Of a stretch of DNA of 36,007 nt, positions 29,068 through 36,007 are shown one piece after another. The DNA lies in NCBI GenBank assembly GCA_030535375.1, contig JAUNJB010000010.1, positions 1 through 36,007 of the forward strand. The letters are read 5' to 3'. The notes beneath the pieces are model-generated. The model did no database searches. It saw nothing but the letters and a program-made list of their open reading frames with translations, and was not told the DNA's origin. A program made the position numbers and the translations under genes. The first letter of the stretch is position 1; each line of letters begins with the position of its first letter. The DNA is from Clostridia bacterium. GTDB taxonomy: Bacteria; Bacillota; Clostridia; Christensenellales; Aristaeellaceae.

Positions 29068-30204
29068 CTATTCCGAAATTACGATAGCCTCCGAGGGCAT
29101 AAATCCGCGCATCGGCGGCTCAGTCAGCGTTTCCACATACGTCCACTCGCTGCCAAACGTCGCCAGGTATCGAACGCCTTCTCCTTCCTTGAGGAGTACA
29201 ACCTCTCCCTTTGTTTTCAGCGGATCATCCGTCAGGCCGCATGCCTTCGAAACGCTCGCCGGGAGATACGCCGGTTCCAGCACCTCCAGCTGGCTTTGAT
29301 CCCGCACGGCCTCGGCAGAAATATAGCCGAAGCGGGACTTCTCGCTGCTGATCGCGTATTGAATCAGCACCATGTCGTTTTCACAGCCGAAAATCTGAAT
29401 CCAGTCGTTGGTGCTCACGGATGCCTTGCCGTTTGCCGCCCGATAATATGTCTCGGATGGGCCGCTGTACACGGGGTATTTCTCATCCTTTCGGAAACTG
29501 CCCGTCTTCCCCTCCGGCAGGGCATCCCGCTGCGTGTTCACGGGCAGAGTCGGCGGCTGCGTCAGCTTCTGTCTGGCCTTGCTCAGGCTCTTGGGGAAGG
29601 AATAGATGTTGAACTCGTCCAAATCCGTATAGATCACGCCGGAGACAGTCGTCTTCTCCGTGGTCTCAACGCTTCCTTTTCCCGTTACATAGGAATACCC
29701 GCAATAAGACAGCCCGCTGCCCGTGGGTTTGATTTCTACAAATTCTGCATTGGGGGTTACGGCGTCATATGTCCAAACACGTACCTGAACCATTTCCCAT
29801 TTTTCTTTATTCTTTCCAGAAGGCTGAAACCAGTATTCTTCCAGCTGGTCTCCAAAGTCATAATAAAAGTTGAAAATCTGATCCAAATAGTCCATCTCAG
29901 GGATTCGATCCCCCGCGTAAAGGGCTTTTTCCCGTTTCACTACCAGCTTCCACTCTCCAGAAGCCCTCGTGAACAGACACAGGATATTTTTCTCTCCTTT
30001 GCTCAGAACCGCCGCAATTACATCTCCCGATTGCCCCCACTTCGTACCGCTGTCTACACTGGTCACCACATAACTGTCCCACGCACTGCCCGACAGAATC
30101 CCATTCACGCCATCGGGCAGTCTCTCATCATAGGCCGCCATACTCGTCGTGCTCATGCACAGCAGGCACACGAGCAGCATCCCTCCAAACAAAACCTTCC
30201 TCAT
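29068..30204 (-). CDS. Secreted SH3-like domain protein (paralogue 1)
   Basis: About 378 aa. The start at 30204 has AAGGGG 5 nt upstream. The signal peptide is MRKVLFGGMLLVCLLCMSTT with cleavage near SMAA|YD; it lacks a clear lipobox. Residues ~25-210 are an unrecognised N-terminal domain. Residues ~220-378 contain two SH3-like units: YPVYSGPSETYYRAANGKAS with DMVLIQYAISS and RFGYI, then KACGLTDDPL to LATFGSEWTYVETL and MRGFMPSEAI. The same two units make up the 33487-34071 protein. Bacterial SH3 domains usually bind cell-wall peptides. Its function is otherwise unknown. The upstream region to cotJ (30205-30500) is AT-rich and shows no other gene. Confidence 0.75.
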   Translation of the reverse strand: MRKVLFGGMLLVCLLCMSTTSMAAYDERLPDGVNGILSGSAWDSYVVTSVDSGTKWGQSGDVIAAVLSKGEKNILCLFTRASGEWKLVVKREKALYAGDRIPEMDYLDQIFNFYYDFGDQLEEYWFQPSGKNKEKWEMVQVRVWTYDAVTPNAEFVEIKPTGSGLSYCGYSYVTGKGSVETTEKTTVSGVIYTDLDEFNIYSFPKSLSKARQKLTQPPTLPVNTQRDALPEGKTGSFRKDEKYPVYSGPSETYYRAANGKASVSTNDWIQIFGCENDMVLIQYAISSEKSRFGYISAEAVRDQSQLEVLEPAYLPASVSKACGLTDDPLKTKGEVVLLKEGEGVRYLATFGSEWTYVETLTEPPMRGFMPSEAIVISE

Positions 30205-30500
30205 ATGAACCCCTTCTTCATACAATTGGATTCTTCCGAATTAAAGGACGGAAAAATACCGGGTTTTCTTCCCCATGATGATCAATTTTTTCCAAAATTT
30301 TGAACCTTTTTATATCTTTCACCAAGGCGCATAATAAAGCGGGTCTTCCGCCAGCGGACGGAATATTTTCCCTCCTCCATATTCGAAAAACATGTCCGCA
30401 TACTGCGCCGCGCTTTCGTTTGGAAATCACTCCCGACAGCCATATCCGCATTTGCCGCGTCACGAGGGGGACGTTCCATACACACCTCCCGGCTGACAGA

Positions 30501-30508
30501 CATAGAAT
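30501..30508 (+). promoter_or_regulatory. Candidate mother-cell sigma -10 for cotJ
   Basis: CATAGAAT matches seven of eight bases of the sigma-E -10 (CATACAAT). No sigma-A box is evident in this gap. It would start transcripts near 30515, about 40 nt before cotJA. The -35 is not clear, so this rests on the -10 and on the genes served. Confidence 0.4.
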
Positions 30509-30555
30509 GTATTGCCCCCGGAAGAATTCATATTTTGAAAGGAGCGATTTCATTT

Positions 30556-30759
30556 ATGCCCGAATACGCCAATCTTCAGTGCGAAAAAAGGCCTGAAGCT
30601 CCGTTAAATAACCCGTCCGCCCGCCGTATTCCCTATGCGATGGCCTATGTGCGCCCGCAGGAATGGGAGATGCCCCTGCGCGCGCAGGAAGCCCTGGCGA
30701 GGGGAACGGCATTCCTTTCCCTTGTCAAGCCCTTTGAAGTCAAGGGGGTGGCACGATGA
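30556..30759 (+). CDS. cotJA: Spore coat protein CotJA
   Basis: About 67 aa from the ATG at 30556; AAAGGAG lies 11 nt upstream, and a TTG at 30535 overlaps that site. ARRIPYAMAYVRPQEWEMPL and LARGTAFLSLVKPF are the CotJA signature (YAM...W......GT.F..L..PF). It is a small component of the inner spore coat, needed with CotJC. It overlaps cotJB by ATGA. Confidence 0.92.
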   Translation: MPEYANLQCEKRPEAPLNNPSARRIPYAMAYVRPQEWEMPLRAQEALARGTAFLSLVKPFEVKGVAR

Positions 30760-30998
30760 ATAATCTGAACAATCTTCTGCTCAACGTGCAGGCCAAATCC
30801 TTCCTGGCCCACGATCTTCTCCTGTATCTCGACACTCACCCCGATGACCGTACCGCCTTTGAGGCCTACCGGCACGCTCTATCCGAGCGCGGTGAAGCGG
30901 TTCGAATCTACGAAAACCAGGTGCGCGCGCTCACGCCCGACGGCCTGCTCTGCCGCCCGGATTTCAACTGGATTGACGAGCCATTTCCCTGGCAGTGA
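30756..30998 (+). CDS. cotJB: Spore coat protein CotJB
   Basis: 80 aa. LLLNVQAKSFLAHDLLLYLDTHPDD and CRPDFNWIDEPFPWQ are typical of CotJB (the C-terminal W...PWPW-like end). It starts inside the cotJA stop (ATGA), so is translation coupled, and the CotJ complex is made in the mother cell during sporulation. Confidence 0.93.
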   Translation: MNNLNNLLLNVQAKSFLAHDLLLYLDTHPDDRTAFEAYRHALSERGEAVRIYENQVRALTPDGLLCRPDFNWIDEPFPWQ

Positions 30999-31016
30999 AC
31001 AAGGAGGCGGTAAAAG

Positions 31017-31640
31017 ATGTGGATTTATGAGAAGATGCTCCAGTATCCCGTGAATATCAAGAACAAAAATGCCAGGCTGGCCAAGATCATCATCAGCCAG
31101 TTTGGCGGCCCCGACGGCGAGCTGAGCGCCTCCGCCCGCTATCTGACCCAGCGCTACGCCATGCCCAACAAGATGGCGGCGGGGCTGCTCAACGATATCG
31201 GCACCGAGGAGCTGGCTCATTTCGAGATGATCGGCGCCATCATCCGTCAGCTCACCCGTGGGCTGAGCGCCGAAGAGCTGCAAAAAGAAGGTATGGCGGA
31301 TTATTATGTGGATCACACCGCCGGCCTATGGCTTCAGGCCGCATCCGGCGCCCCGTTCACCTCGACCTATTTCCAGTCCAAGGGCGATCCCATCACGGAT
31401 CTGCACGAGGATCTGGCCGCCGAGCAAAAAGCCCGAACCACCTACGACAATATTCTCCGCCTGGTGGACGATCCCGATGTGCGCGAACCCATCCAGTTCC
31501 TGCGCCAAAGGGAGATCGTCCACTATCAGCGCTTCGGCGAAGCCCTGCGCAGGGTAACCGACGAGCTGGACGCGCGAAATTTCTATGCCTTCAATCCCGC
31601 CTTTGACCTTAAGCCCGCTCACAACAAGCCCTGCCAATGA
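31017..31640 (+). CDS. cotJC: Spore coat protein CotJC, manganese-catalase-like
   Basis: 207 aa, AAGGAGG 8 nt upstream. It starts MWIYEKMLQYPVNIKNKNAR as CotJC proteins do. The ferritin-like metal site residues lie in GTEELAHFEMIG and EDLAAEQKARTTYDNI, with QREIVHYQRFGEAL later. It resembles dimanganese catalase and may remove peroxide at the spore surface. It is the last gene of cotJABC, and direct evidence that the lineage makes endospores. Confidence 0.95.
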   Translation: MWIYEKMLQYPVNIKNKNARLAKIIISQFGGPDGELSASARYLTQRYAMPNKMAAGLLNDIGTEELAHFEMIGAIIRQLTRGLSAEELQKEGMADYYVDHTAGLWLQAASGAPFTSTYFQSKGDPITDLHEDLAAEQKARTTYDNILRLVDDPDVREPIQFLRQREIVHYQRFGEALRRVTDELDARNFYAFNPAFDLKPAHNKPCQ

Positions 31641-31646
31641 TCGCAG

Positions 31647-31683
31647 AATGGGACGCTTCATCCCCGGGGCGTCCCATTTTTTT
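31647..31683 (+). terminator. cotJ operon terminator
   Basis: AATGGGACGC (31647-31656) pairs with GCGTCCCATT (31669-31678), followed by TTTTTT, 7 nt past the cotJC stop. Confidence 0.9.
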
Positions 31684-31838
31684 CGTCGTCCCCGCATCCG
31701 CCGGTCATTTACCGTGTCACATAACGGCCCGATTCCTCCTTATTTCGACGCTATCGCGCCCGCATTGCTCATCTTTGCACCATATTCTCTTCACATTGCG
31801 CTGGTAAGATAAGGCCATTCGATAGGAGGTATGATTTC

Positions 31839-33353
31839 ATGAAGCGAATTCTCTCCCTTTTTCTCACACTGCTGCTTATCGTGACCAGCGCAGCATCCTT
31901 TGCCGAGGCGGGCGGCACGCCGCCTGCATCGGCTGACGGCGGCGCCCCGGCCGGCGATCCTCAGGCCGACGGTCAGGCTCCCGCCGGTGATCCTCCCTCC
32001 ATGCCGGACGGTGAAATGCCCGGCGGCATGCCCCCAGGAGGCGGCCAAAGCGCCCAGCCCGAGCAGTACGACGCGGTGCTTAACCTGAGCGAGGACACCA
32101 CGCACAGCGATGACGCCATCGCCTCCACGGGCGTCGACGAAAACGCCGTGCTCGTCACAAACGGCGATGTCACGCTTGAAAACATGGAGATCAGCCGCGT
32201 CTCGCAGGAAAGCACGGGCGGTGACACTTCCAGCTTCTATGGCGTCGGCGCGGCGGTGCTCACCACCGGCGGCACCGTGCGCGTAAACGGCAGCACGATC
32301 ACCACCGACGCGGCGGGCGGCGCAGGCGTATTCGCCTATGGCGACGGCGTGGCCTACGTGTCGGATACCACGATCACCACGGCGCAAAACACCTCCGGCG
32401 GCATCCATGTGGCAGGCGGCGGTACGCTTTACGCCAGCAATCTCACGGTAGAGACCCAGGGTGAATCCGCCGCAGCCATCCGCTCCGACCGCGGCAGCGG
32501 CACAATGGTCGTCGACGGCGGCACCTACGTGTCAAACGGCGTCGGCTCGCCCGCCGTGTACGTCACCGCGGACATCTCCATTCACGACGCGGATCTGATC
32601 GCTGCGGGCTCCGAAGCGCTGTGCCTGGAGGGCCTGAATACCGTGCGCCTGTACGACTGCAACCTCACGGGCAATATGGACGACCTCTCCCAGAATGACA
32701 ACACCTGGACGGTCATCCTCTATCAGAGCATGTCCGGCGATTCGCAGATCGGCGAGGGCCGCATGGAAATGGTCGGCGGCACGCTCACCTCGCAAAACGG
32801 CGGCCTGTTCTACACCACGAACACGGAAAGTGAATTTGTGATTTCCGGCGTCGCGATCGACGCTTCGGAGGACTGCGAATACTTCCTGCGCTGCACGGGC
32901 AATGCCAATGAGCGCGGCTGGGGCGCTTCCGGTCAAAACGGAGCGGACTGCACATTCACCGCTATCGCGCAGGATATGCCCGGCGACATCCTCTGGGACA
33001 GCATCTCCACCCTGAATCTCTACGTGACCGAGGGCAGCACGCTCACCGGCGCGATCATCGACGATGAATCCTGCGCGGGCGAGGGCGGCGACGGCACTTG
33101 CAGCCTGTATCTGGACGCTGCGTCTGCCTGGGTGGTCACGGGCGACAGCGTGCTCACCGCAATCGCCGGCGAGGGCACCATCACCGACGTCGACGGACAT
33201 ACCGTCACCATCGCCGGACAGGACGGTACCGTCTTTGTGCAGGGCGACAGCCCGTACACCGTGACGGTGCTCGAATACTCGGATCATTACGACGGCACGG
33301 GTGCAGGCTCCGCCTCCGCATGGAGCGAGCACACCGGCGCGCTGGACGCATGA
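31839..33353 (+). CDS. Secreted right-handed beta-helix surface protein
   Basis: 504 aa, AGGAGG 8 nt upstream. Signal peptide MKRILSLFLTLLLIVTSAAS with cleavage at FAEA, then a Gly/Pro/Asp-rich low-complexity stretch (residues ~24-70). The rest is made of short repeated strands (NGDVTLENMEISR; GTVRVNGSTITTD; GVAYVSDTTITT; GTLYASNLTVETQG; GSGTMVVDGGTYVSNG) that fit a pectate-lyase-like beta-helix of about 15 coils. No pectate-lyase catalytic residues or sorting signal (LPXTG) are evident, so it is more likely an adhesin or polymer-binding protein. Its attachment to the surface is unclear. An RBS-containing ~200-nt gap upstream includes the cotJ terminator; no promoter stood out. Confidence 0.75.
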   Translation: MKRILSLFLTLLLIVTSAASFAEAGGTPPASADGGAPAGDPQADGQAPAGDPPSMPDGEMPGGMPPGGGQSAQPEQYDAVLNLSEDTTHSDDAIASTGVDENAVLVTNGDVTLENMEISRVSQESTGGDTSSFYGVGAAVLTTGGTVRVNGSTITTDAAGGAGVFAYGDGVAYVSDTTITTAQNTSGGIHVAGGGTLYASNLTVETQGESAAAIRSDRGSGTMVVDGGTYVSNGVGSPAVYVTADISIHDADLIAAGSEALCLEGLNTVRLYDCNLTGNMDDLSQNDNTWTVILYQSMSGDSQIGEGRMEMVGGTLTSQNGGLFYTTNTESEFVISGVAIDASEDCEYFLRCTGNANERGWGASGQNGADCTFTAIAQDMPGDILWDSISTLNLYVTEGSTLTGAIIDDESCAGEGGDGTCSLYLDAASAWVVTGDSVLTAIAGEGTITDVDGHTVTIAGQDGTVFVQGDSPYTVTVLEYSDHYDGTGAGSASAWSEHTGALDA

Positions 33354-33360
33354 TGAGTAT

Positions 33361-33410
33361 TTCCGTGCCCGCTACCCGGTTTTTCGCGCAATTTCCTGTA
33401 AGTCAAAAAA
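33361..33410 (-). repeat. Post-terminator module, locus E (shortened)
   Basis: On the minus strand after the terminator of the 33487 gene: TTTTTTGACTTACAGGAAAT, then TTGCGCGAAAAACCGGGTAG and GGCACGGAAATACTC. It stops at the end of the convergent beta-helix gene (33353). It is closest to module A2 (4178-4106), which shares GCGCGAAAAACCGG and GAAATACT, so the family has at least two subtypes. Confidence 0.65.
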
Positions 33411-33442
33411 GGGACGTCAAGGTTTTCTCGCCTTGACGCCCC
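33411..33442 (-). terminator. Terminator of the 33487 gene
   Basis: GGGACGTCAAGG with CCTTGACGCCCC (one A/C mismatch, 8-nt loop), minus-strand T-tract TTTTTT, 45 nt past the stop. Confidence 0.85.
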
Positions 33443-33486
33443 TTTTGACAACGGCTTCAATCAAAAACACACTTTGGCCGGTTTCA

Positions 33487-34071
33487 TCAACGGGATATGC
33501 AATCCAGCGGCACAAATCCTCTCACCCATTCACCGCTTGCCTTCACTTCCACATATGCCCAGTCTTCTTTATCATAATAATCCGCGAGATAGGTAACCTT
33601 GTCGCCAGACGAAAGGCTCACAATTGCCTTGCCGTTGGCGCTAATCGGATCCTGTGTCATGGAGCAAGACTGAGAAATCTTCGCGGAAGTATACGAAAAG
33701 CTAAGCTCGTCCGCGCTGAGCGTATACTGAAGTGTCGAACGATCAATGTAGCCAACGCGATAACCGCTGCTGATTTCATAGAGAATTAAAACCCAATCAC
33801 CCTCGCGGCCGGCAGCCCAAATCGCTTCATCCGTCGATACCTTAGCCCAGCCGTTCGAAGCGCGATAATATTCATAACCGGGACCACTGTATACGGGCAG
33901 CGATTGACCGCCGTAAAAGGACTTGTTCCTAAATACAATTGTAGGCTTTCCGTTTGCAGCCGTGTATGATGTCGAGCTTTTGCCTTCCTGCAATATCGGC
34001 TGCGCGCAGGCGCTGACGCTTGCCAAGATTAGAAAAATACCCATCAAGATCAAGGCCCATGCTTTTTTCAT
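33487..34071 (-). CDS. SH3-like domain lipoprotein (paralogue 2)
   Basis: 194 aa. The signal MKKAWALILMGIFLILAS is followed by VSAC, an acceptable lipobox, so it may be lipid-anchored; AxA cleavage (ACA|QP) is the alternative. The mature part has two SH3-like units: LPVYSGPGYEYYRASNGWAK with DWVLILYEISS and RVGYI, then SCSMTQDPIS to LADYYDKEDWAYVEV and VRGFVPLDCI. These align with the C-terminal half of the 29068-30204 protein, which has an additional N-terminal domain. The ribosome site (AAAGGA 13 nt upstream) is weak. It is probably a wall-binding surface protein; function unknown. Confidence 0.78.
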   Translation of the reverse strand: MKKAWALILMGIFLILASVSACAQPILQEGKSSTSYTAANGKPTIVFRNKSFYGGQSLPVYSGPGYEYYRASNGWAKVSTDEAIWAAGREGDWVLILYEISSGYRVGYIDRSTLQYTLSADELSFSYTSAKISQSCSMTQDPISANGKAIVSLSSGDKVTYLADYYDKEDWAYVEVKASGEWVRGFVPLDCISR

Positions 34072-34157
34072 CTGTTGTTTTCCATCCTTTTCACAAGTCG
34101 TAAGTTTTAAAGCATCAGTAATCCCGTCATGCTATCCGGCCCTCTATCCCTTTGCGG

Positions 34158-35327
34158 TCAGGCTCTCGCCTTCGCCTCGCGGAAATCCTCCCACATCTTC
34201 GGCAAAAGCGCGGAATCGGAGAGGATATCGCACACGGTGCCTGCCAGCGTCTTTGCGCCGTACACGATGGCATTGTGGCCGTCCTCAGTCTTTCCGGCAT
34301 CCACGAACGCCTGGGAATGGCTGGATGTTCCCGCCGGCACAAACTTCACACGAATGCAGCATCCCGGCATGTGATTGGTGACATTGCCAAAATCCGTGCT
34401 GCCGGTCTTCTTGCGCACCGGGCCAAGCCCCGGCGCACCGCACGCCGCCGCATTCGCCATGATCACGTCGTTGAGCGCATAACAGGGCACCTTGTTGTCG
34501 AGCGACTTTTCCTTGTAGATTTCGTAATCGACATCCGCCATCATGGCCGCGCCCGCAATGATCTTTTCAAACCGCCGGCACACATCGTCGAGCACCTCCC
34601 TCGAGTAGCTGCGCAGGGAGAACTCGCCGATCGCCCTGGACGGCACCACATTGGTCGGCCCCGGGCTCTCGGTAATCGTGTAGTGCATCCGCGTGTCCTC
34701 CCGGACGTGCTCCCGCAGGAACTCAATGCCGTTAAACGCCAGCAGGAGCGCGTCGAGCGCGCTGCGGCCCTTATCCGGTGCCAGCGCGGCATGCGCGCCG
34801 ATCCCCTTGAACGTCACCACGTAGTTGGAAAGCGCAAGGCTCTTTTCGTCGACGCAGGTATCCGGTCCGCCGTGCATCATCAGCGCAATATCCATGTCGC
34901 GGAAATACCCGTCCTCCCACATGGACACCTTGGCGCTGCGCGTCTCCTCCGCCGGCGTGCCGTACACCACCAGGCTGAACGGCTGCTCAAAGCCGGCATC
35001 CTTGAGCGCGGCGGCCACAGCGCAGATGCACGGCCCCTGCATGTGATGGCCGCAGCCATGGCCAAGCCCGCGAAGCGCGTCGTATTCGCACAGCAGGCCG
35101 ATGCGCGGGCCGCCCTCGCCCTGGCTGTAGACGGCCCGGAACGCCGTCGGCCATCCCTTAAGGCCGCGCTCCACGGCAAAGCCGTTCTGCTCCAGATATT
35201 CCTCGAGCATCGCGCTGGCCTCGTATTCCTCGCCGTCGTATTCGGGATGATCATGGATATAATCGGCCATCTCAAACAGCCTTCCGCGCTGCGCATCGAT
35301 GAGCCGGTACAGCTTTTCCTTCAACAC
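34158..35327 (-). CDS. M20 family amidohydrolase / metallopeptidase
   Basis: About 389 aa. Metal-site residues: GHGCGHHMQG (His ligands), EYDALRGLGH, PAEETRSAK (catalytic Glu region) and a late His near GTSSHSQAF. A central dimerisation domain lies around residues 170-290 (FKGIGAHAALAPDKGRSALD). It resembles AbgB and aminoacylase-like M20D enzymes that cleave N-acyl or aminobenzoyl amino acids in the cytoplasm. GGAGGG precedes either GTG (35327) or TTG (35324); I kept the longer form. It starts 10 nt after the transporter gene, so both form an operon: import of an N-acylated amino acid or dipeptide, then its cleavage. Confidence 0.9.
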   Translation of the reverse strand: MLKEKLYRLIDAQRGRLFEMADYIHDHPEYDGEEYEASAMLEEYLEQNGFAVERGLKGWPTAFRAVYSQGEGGPRIGLLCEYDALRGLGHGCGHHMQGPCICAVAAALKDAGFEQPFSLVVYGTPAEETRSAKVSMWEDGYFRDMDIALMMHGGPDTCVDEKSLALSNYVVTFKGIGAHAALAPDKGRSALDALLLAFNGIEFLREHVREDTRMHYTITESPGPTNVVPSRAIGEFSLRSYSREVLDDVCRRFEKIIAGAAMMADVDYEIYKEKSLDNKVPCYALNDVIMANAAACGAPGLGPVRKKTGSTDFGNVTNHMPGCCIRVKFVPAGTSSHSQAFVDAGKTEDGHNAIVYGAKTLAGTVCDILSDSALLPKMWEDFREAKARA

Positions 35328-35337
35328 AATCCCTCCA

Positions 35338-36007
35338 TCACATCGGGCCGAAGCCGATCATCTGCGCGATCACGACGAGCACGGCGCCCACCGCAAACCA
35401 CGCGAGGAACAGCTTCCACATGAAGCGCATCCAGCGGTCATACGGCACGTTGCCGGCGCTCAGGATGCCCATCAGCGCGGTGGACGTCGGCAGGATATAG
35501 TTGCAGAAGCCGTCGCCAAAGTTGAAGGACAGCACGCAGGTCTGGCGCGTCACGCCGAGCAGATCGGACAGCGGAATCATGATCGGCATCACCGCCGCCG
35601 CCTGGCCGGAGCCGGAGGTCAGGAAGACGTTGATCACCGTATTGGCAAACAGCATGCCTACGCCCAGCAGCGCGGAGGGCAGGCCCGTCAGCATCACGGC
35701 CAGCGCATGCACGATCGTATCGGTGATGACGCCCGCGGAAAGCACGCTGCCGATGGCGCGCGCAAAGCCGATGATGAAGCCGGCCGAGAGCATCTTCTTG
35801 CAGCCGTTGATGAATTCCACGCAGATCTTGTTCGCGTCAAAGCCCGCGATGATGCCCACAACGACGGAGAACACGAGGAACGCCGCGCTCTGCTCGGCAA
35901 ATCCCCAGCCCTGATAGATGCAGCCGTAGACGATGACCACGAGCACGACGATCAGCGCGATGATGCACAGCACCTTGCGCGTATCCATCACGCCGAAATC
36001 CTCCAGC
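35338..36007 (-). CDS. YfcC/DcuC-type carrier, C-terminal part (runs off the window)
   Basis: The frame is open to the window edge (LEDFGVMDTRKVLCIIALIV), so the true start is beyond 36007; the internal GTG/ATG codons near 35986-35991 are not starts. About 220 residues with six hydrophobic segments are seen, including FANTVINVFLTSGSGQAAAVMPIMIP and FGDGFCNYILPTSTALMG, the characteristic loops of the YfcC/C4-dicarboxylate anaerobic carrier family. Related proteins take up dicarboxylates, amino acids or peptides. It shares an operon with the M20 enzyme, which suggests an N-acyl amino acid or dipeptide as cargo. Confidence 0.88.
   Translation of the reverse strand, partial: LEDFGVMDTRKVLCIIALIVVLVVIVYGCIYQGWGFAEQSAAFLVFSVVVGIIAGFDANKICVEFINGCKKMLSAGFIIGFARAIGSVLSAGVITDTIVHALAVMLTGLPSALLGVGMLFANTVINVFLTSGSGQAAAVMPIMIPLSDLLGVTRQTCVLSFNFGDGFCNYILPTSTALMGILSAGNVPYDRWMRFMWKLFLAWFAVGAVLVVIAQMIGFGPM

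Overview
The window (GC-rich, roughly 60% or more by eye) looks like chromosome of an anaerobic, endospore-forming, single-membrane Clostridia-type bacterium. The support is a cotJABC spore-coat operon, rubrerythrin and rubredoxin, an NfnAB-type flavoprotein pair, an iron alcohol dehydrogenase, a PocR/AraC regulator and AAAGGAGG-type ribosome sites. Several export signals end in AxA without a lipobox cysteine, including the sugar-binding protein; this recalls Christensenellales-like gut Clostridia, but that placement is inference. I see no phage, transposase, integrase, CRISPR or rRNA.

Layout. 1-51: possible 3' end of a plus-strand gene plus terminator. 177-6000 (minus): OpgB/LTA-synthase-like phosphoglycerol transferase, membrane-anchored repeat-domain protein, small acidic protein, aldo/keto reductase with Fe-S tail. 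6027-8874 (minus): ROK sugar kinase, response regulator and histidine kinase, each overlapping the next. 9087-13892: MATE exporter (plus) converging on mgtC (minus), beta-lactamase-fold hydrolase, HtrA protease. 14164-20608 (plus): carbohydrate locus of PocR-AraC regulator, binding protein, two CUT1 permeases, FAD oxidoreductase and acetyl-xylan esterase-like hydrolase, with no ATPase. 20701-26196: rubrerythrin, DUF1622 protein, rubredoxin, NfnBA, iron ADH (redox and fermentation). 26456-28263: KdpE/short-KdpD pair. 28462-28775: a 54-aa membrane ORF and tRNA-Leu(CAA). 29068-34071: two paralogous SH3-like secreted proteins flanking cotJABC and a secreted beta-helix protein. 34158-36007: M20 amidohydrolase and a truncated YfcC-like transporter.

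The most unusual signal is not a protein. Five intergenic places carry a related, directional, modular element that begins exactly in the T-tract of an intrinsic terminator, on the transcribed strand and downstream of a gene (13925-14050 plus; 4087-4425, 21812-21947, 22165-22388 and 33361-33442 minus). Each has a terminator hairpin private to its locus followed by a conserved module with a core like AGGAAATTGCGTAAAAACC; several end in a second GC-rich hairpin. Two loci also have twin hairpins bracketing a conserved spacer whose differences look codon-like (peptide motif PAMDG), and a related end may lie at position 1-51.

How the genes work together: rubrerythrin/rubredoxin probably handle peroxide, NfnAB balances NADH, NADPH and ferredoxin, and the ADH disposes of reductant. 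The 14-20 kb locus senses, imports and deacetylates a plant-type oligosaccharide. The cotJ genes and surface proteins serve the spore or cell envelope.
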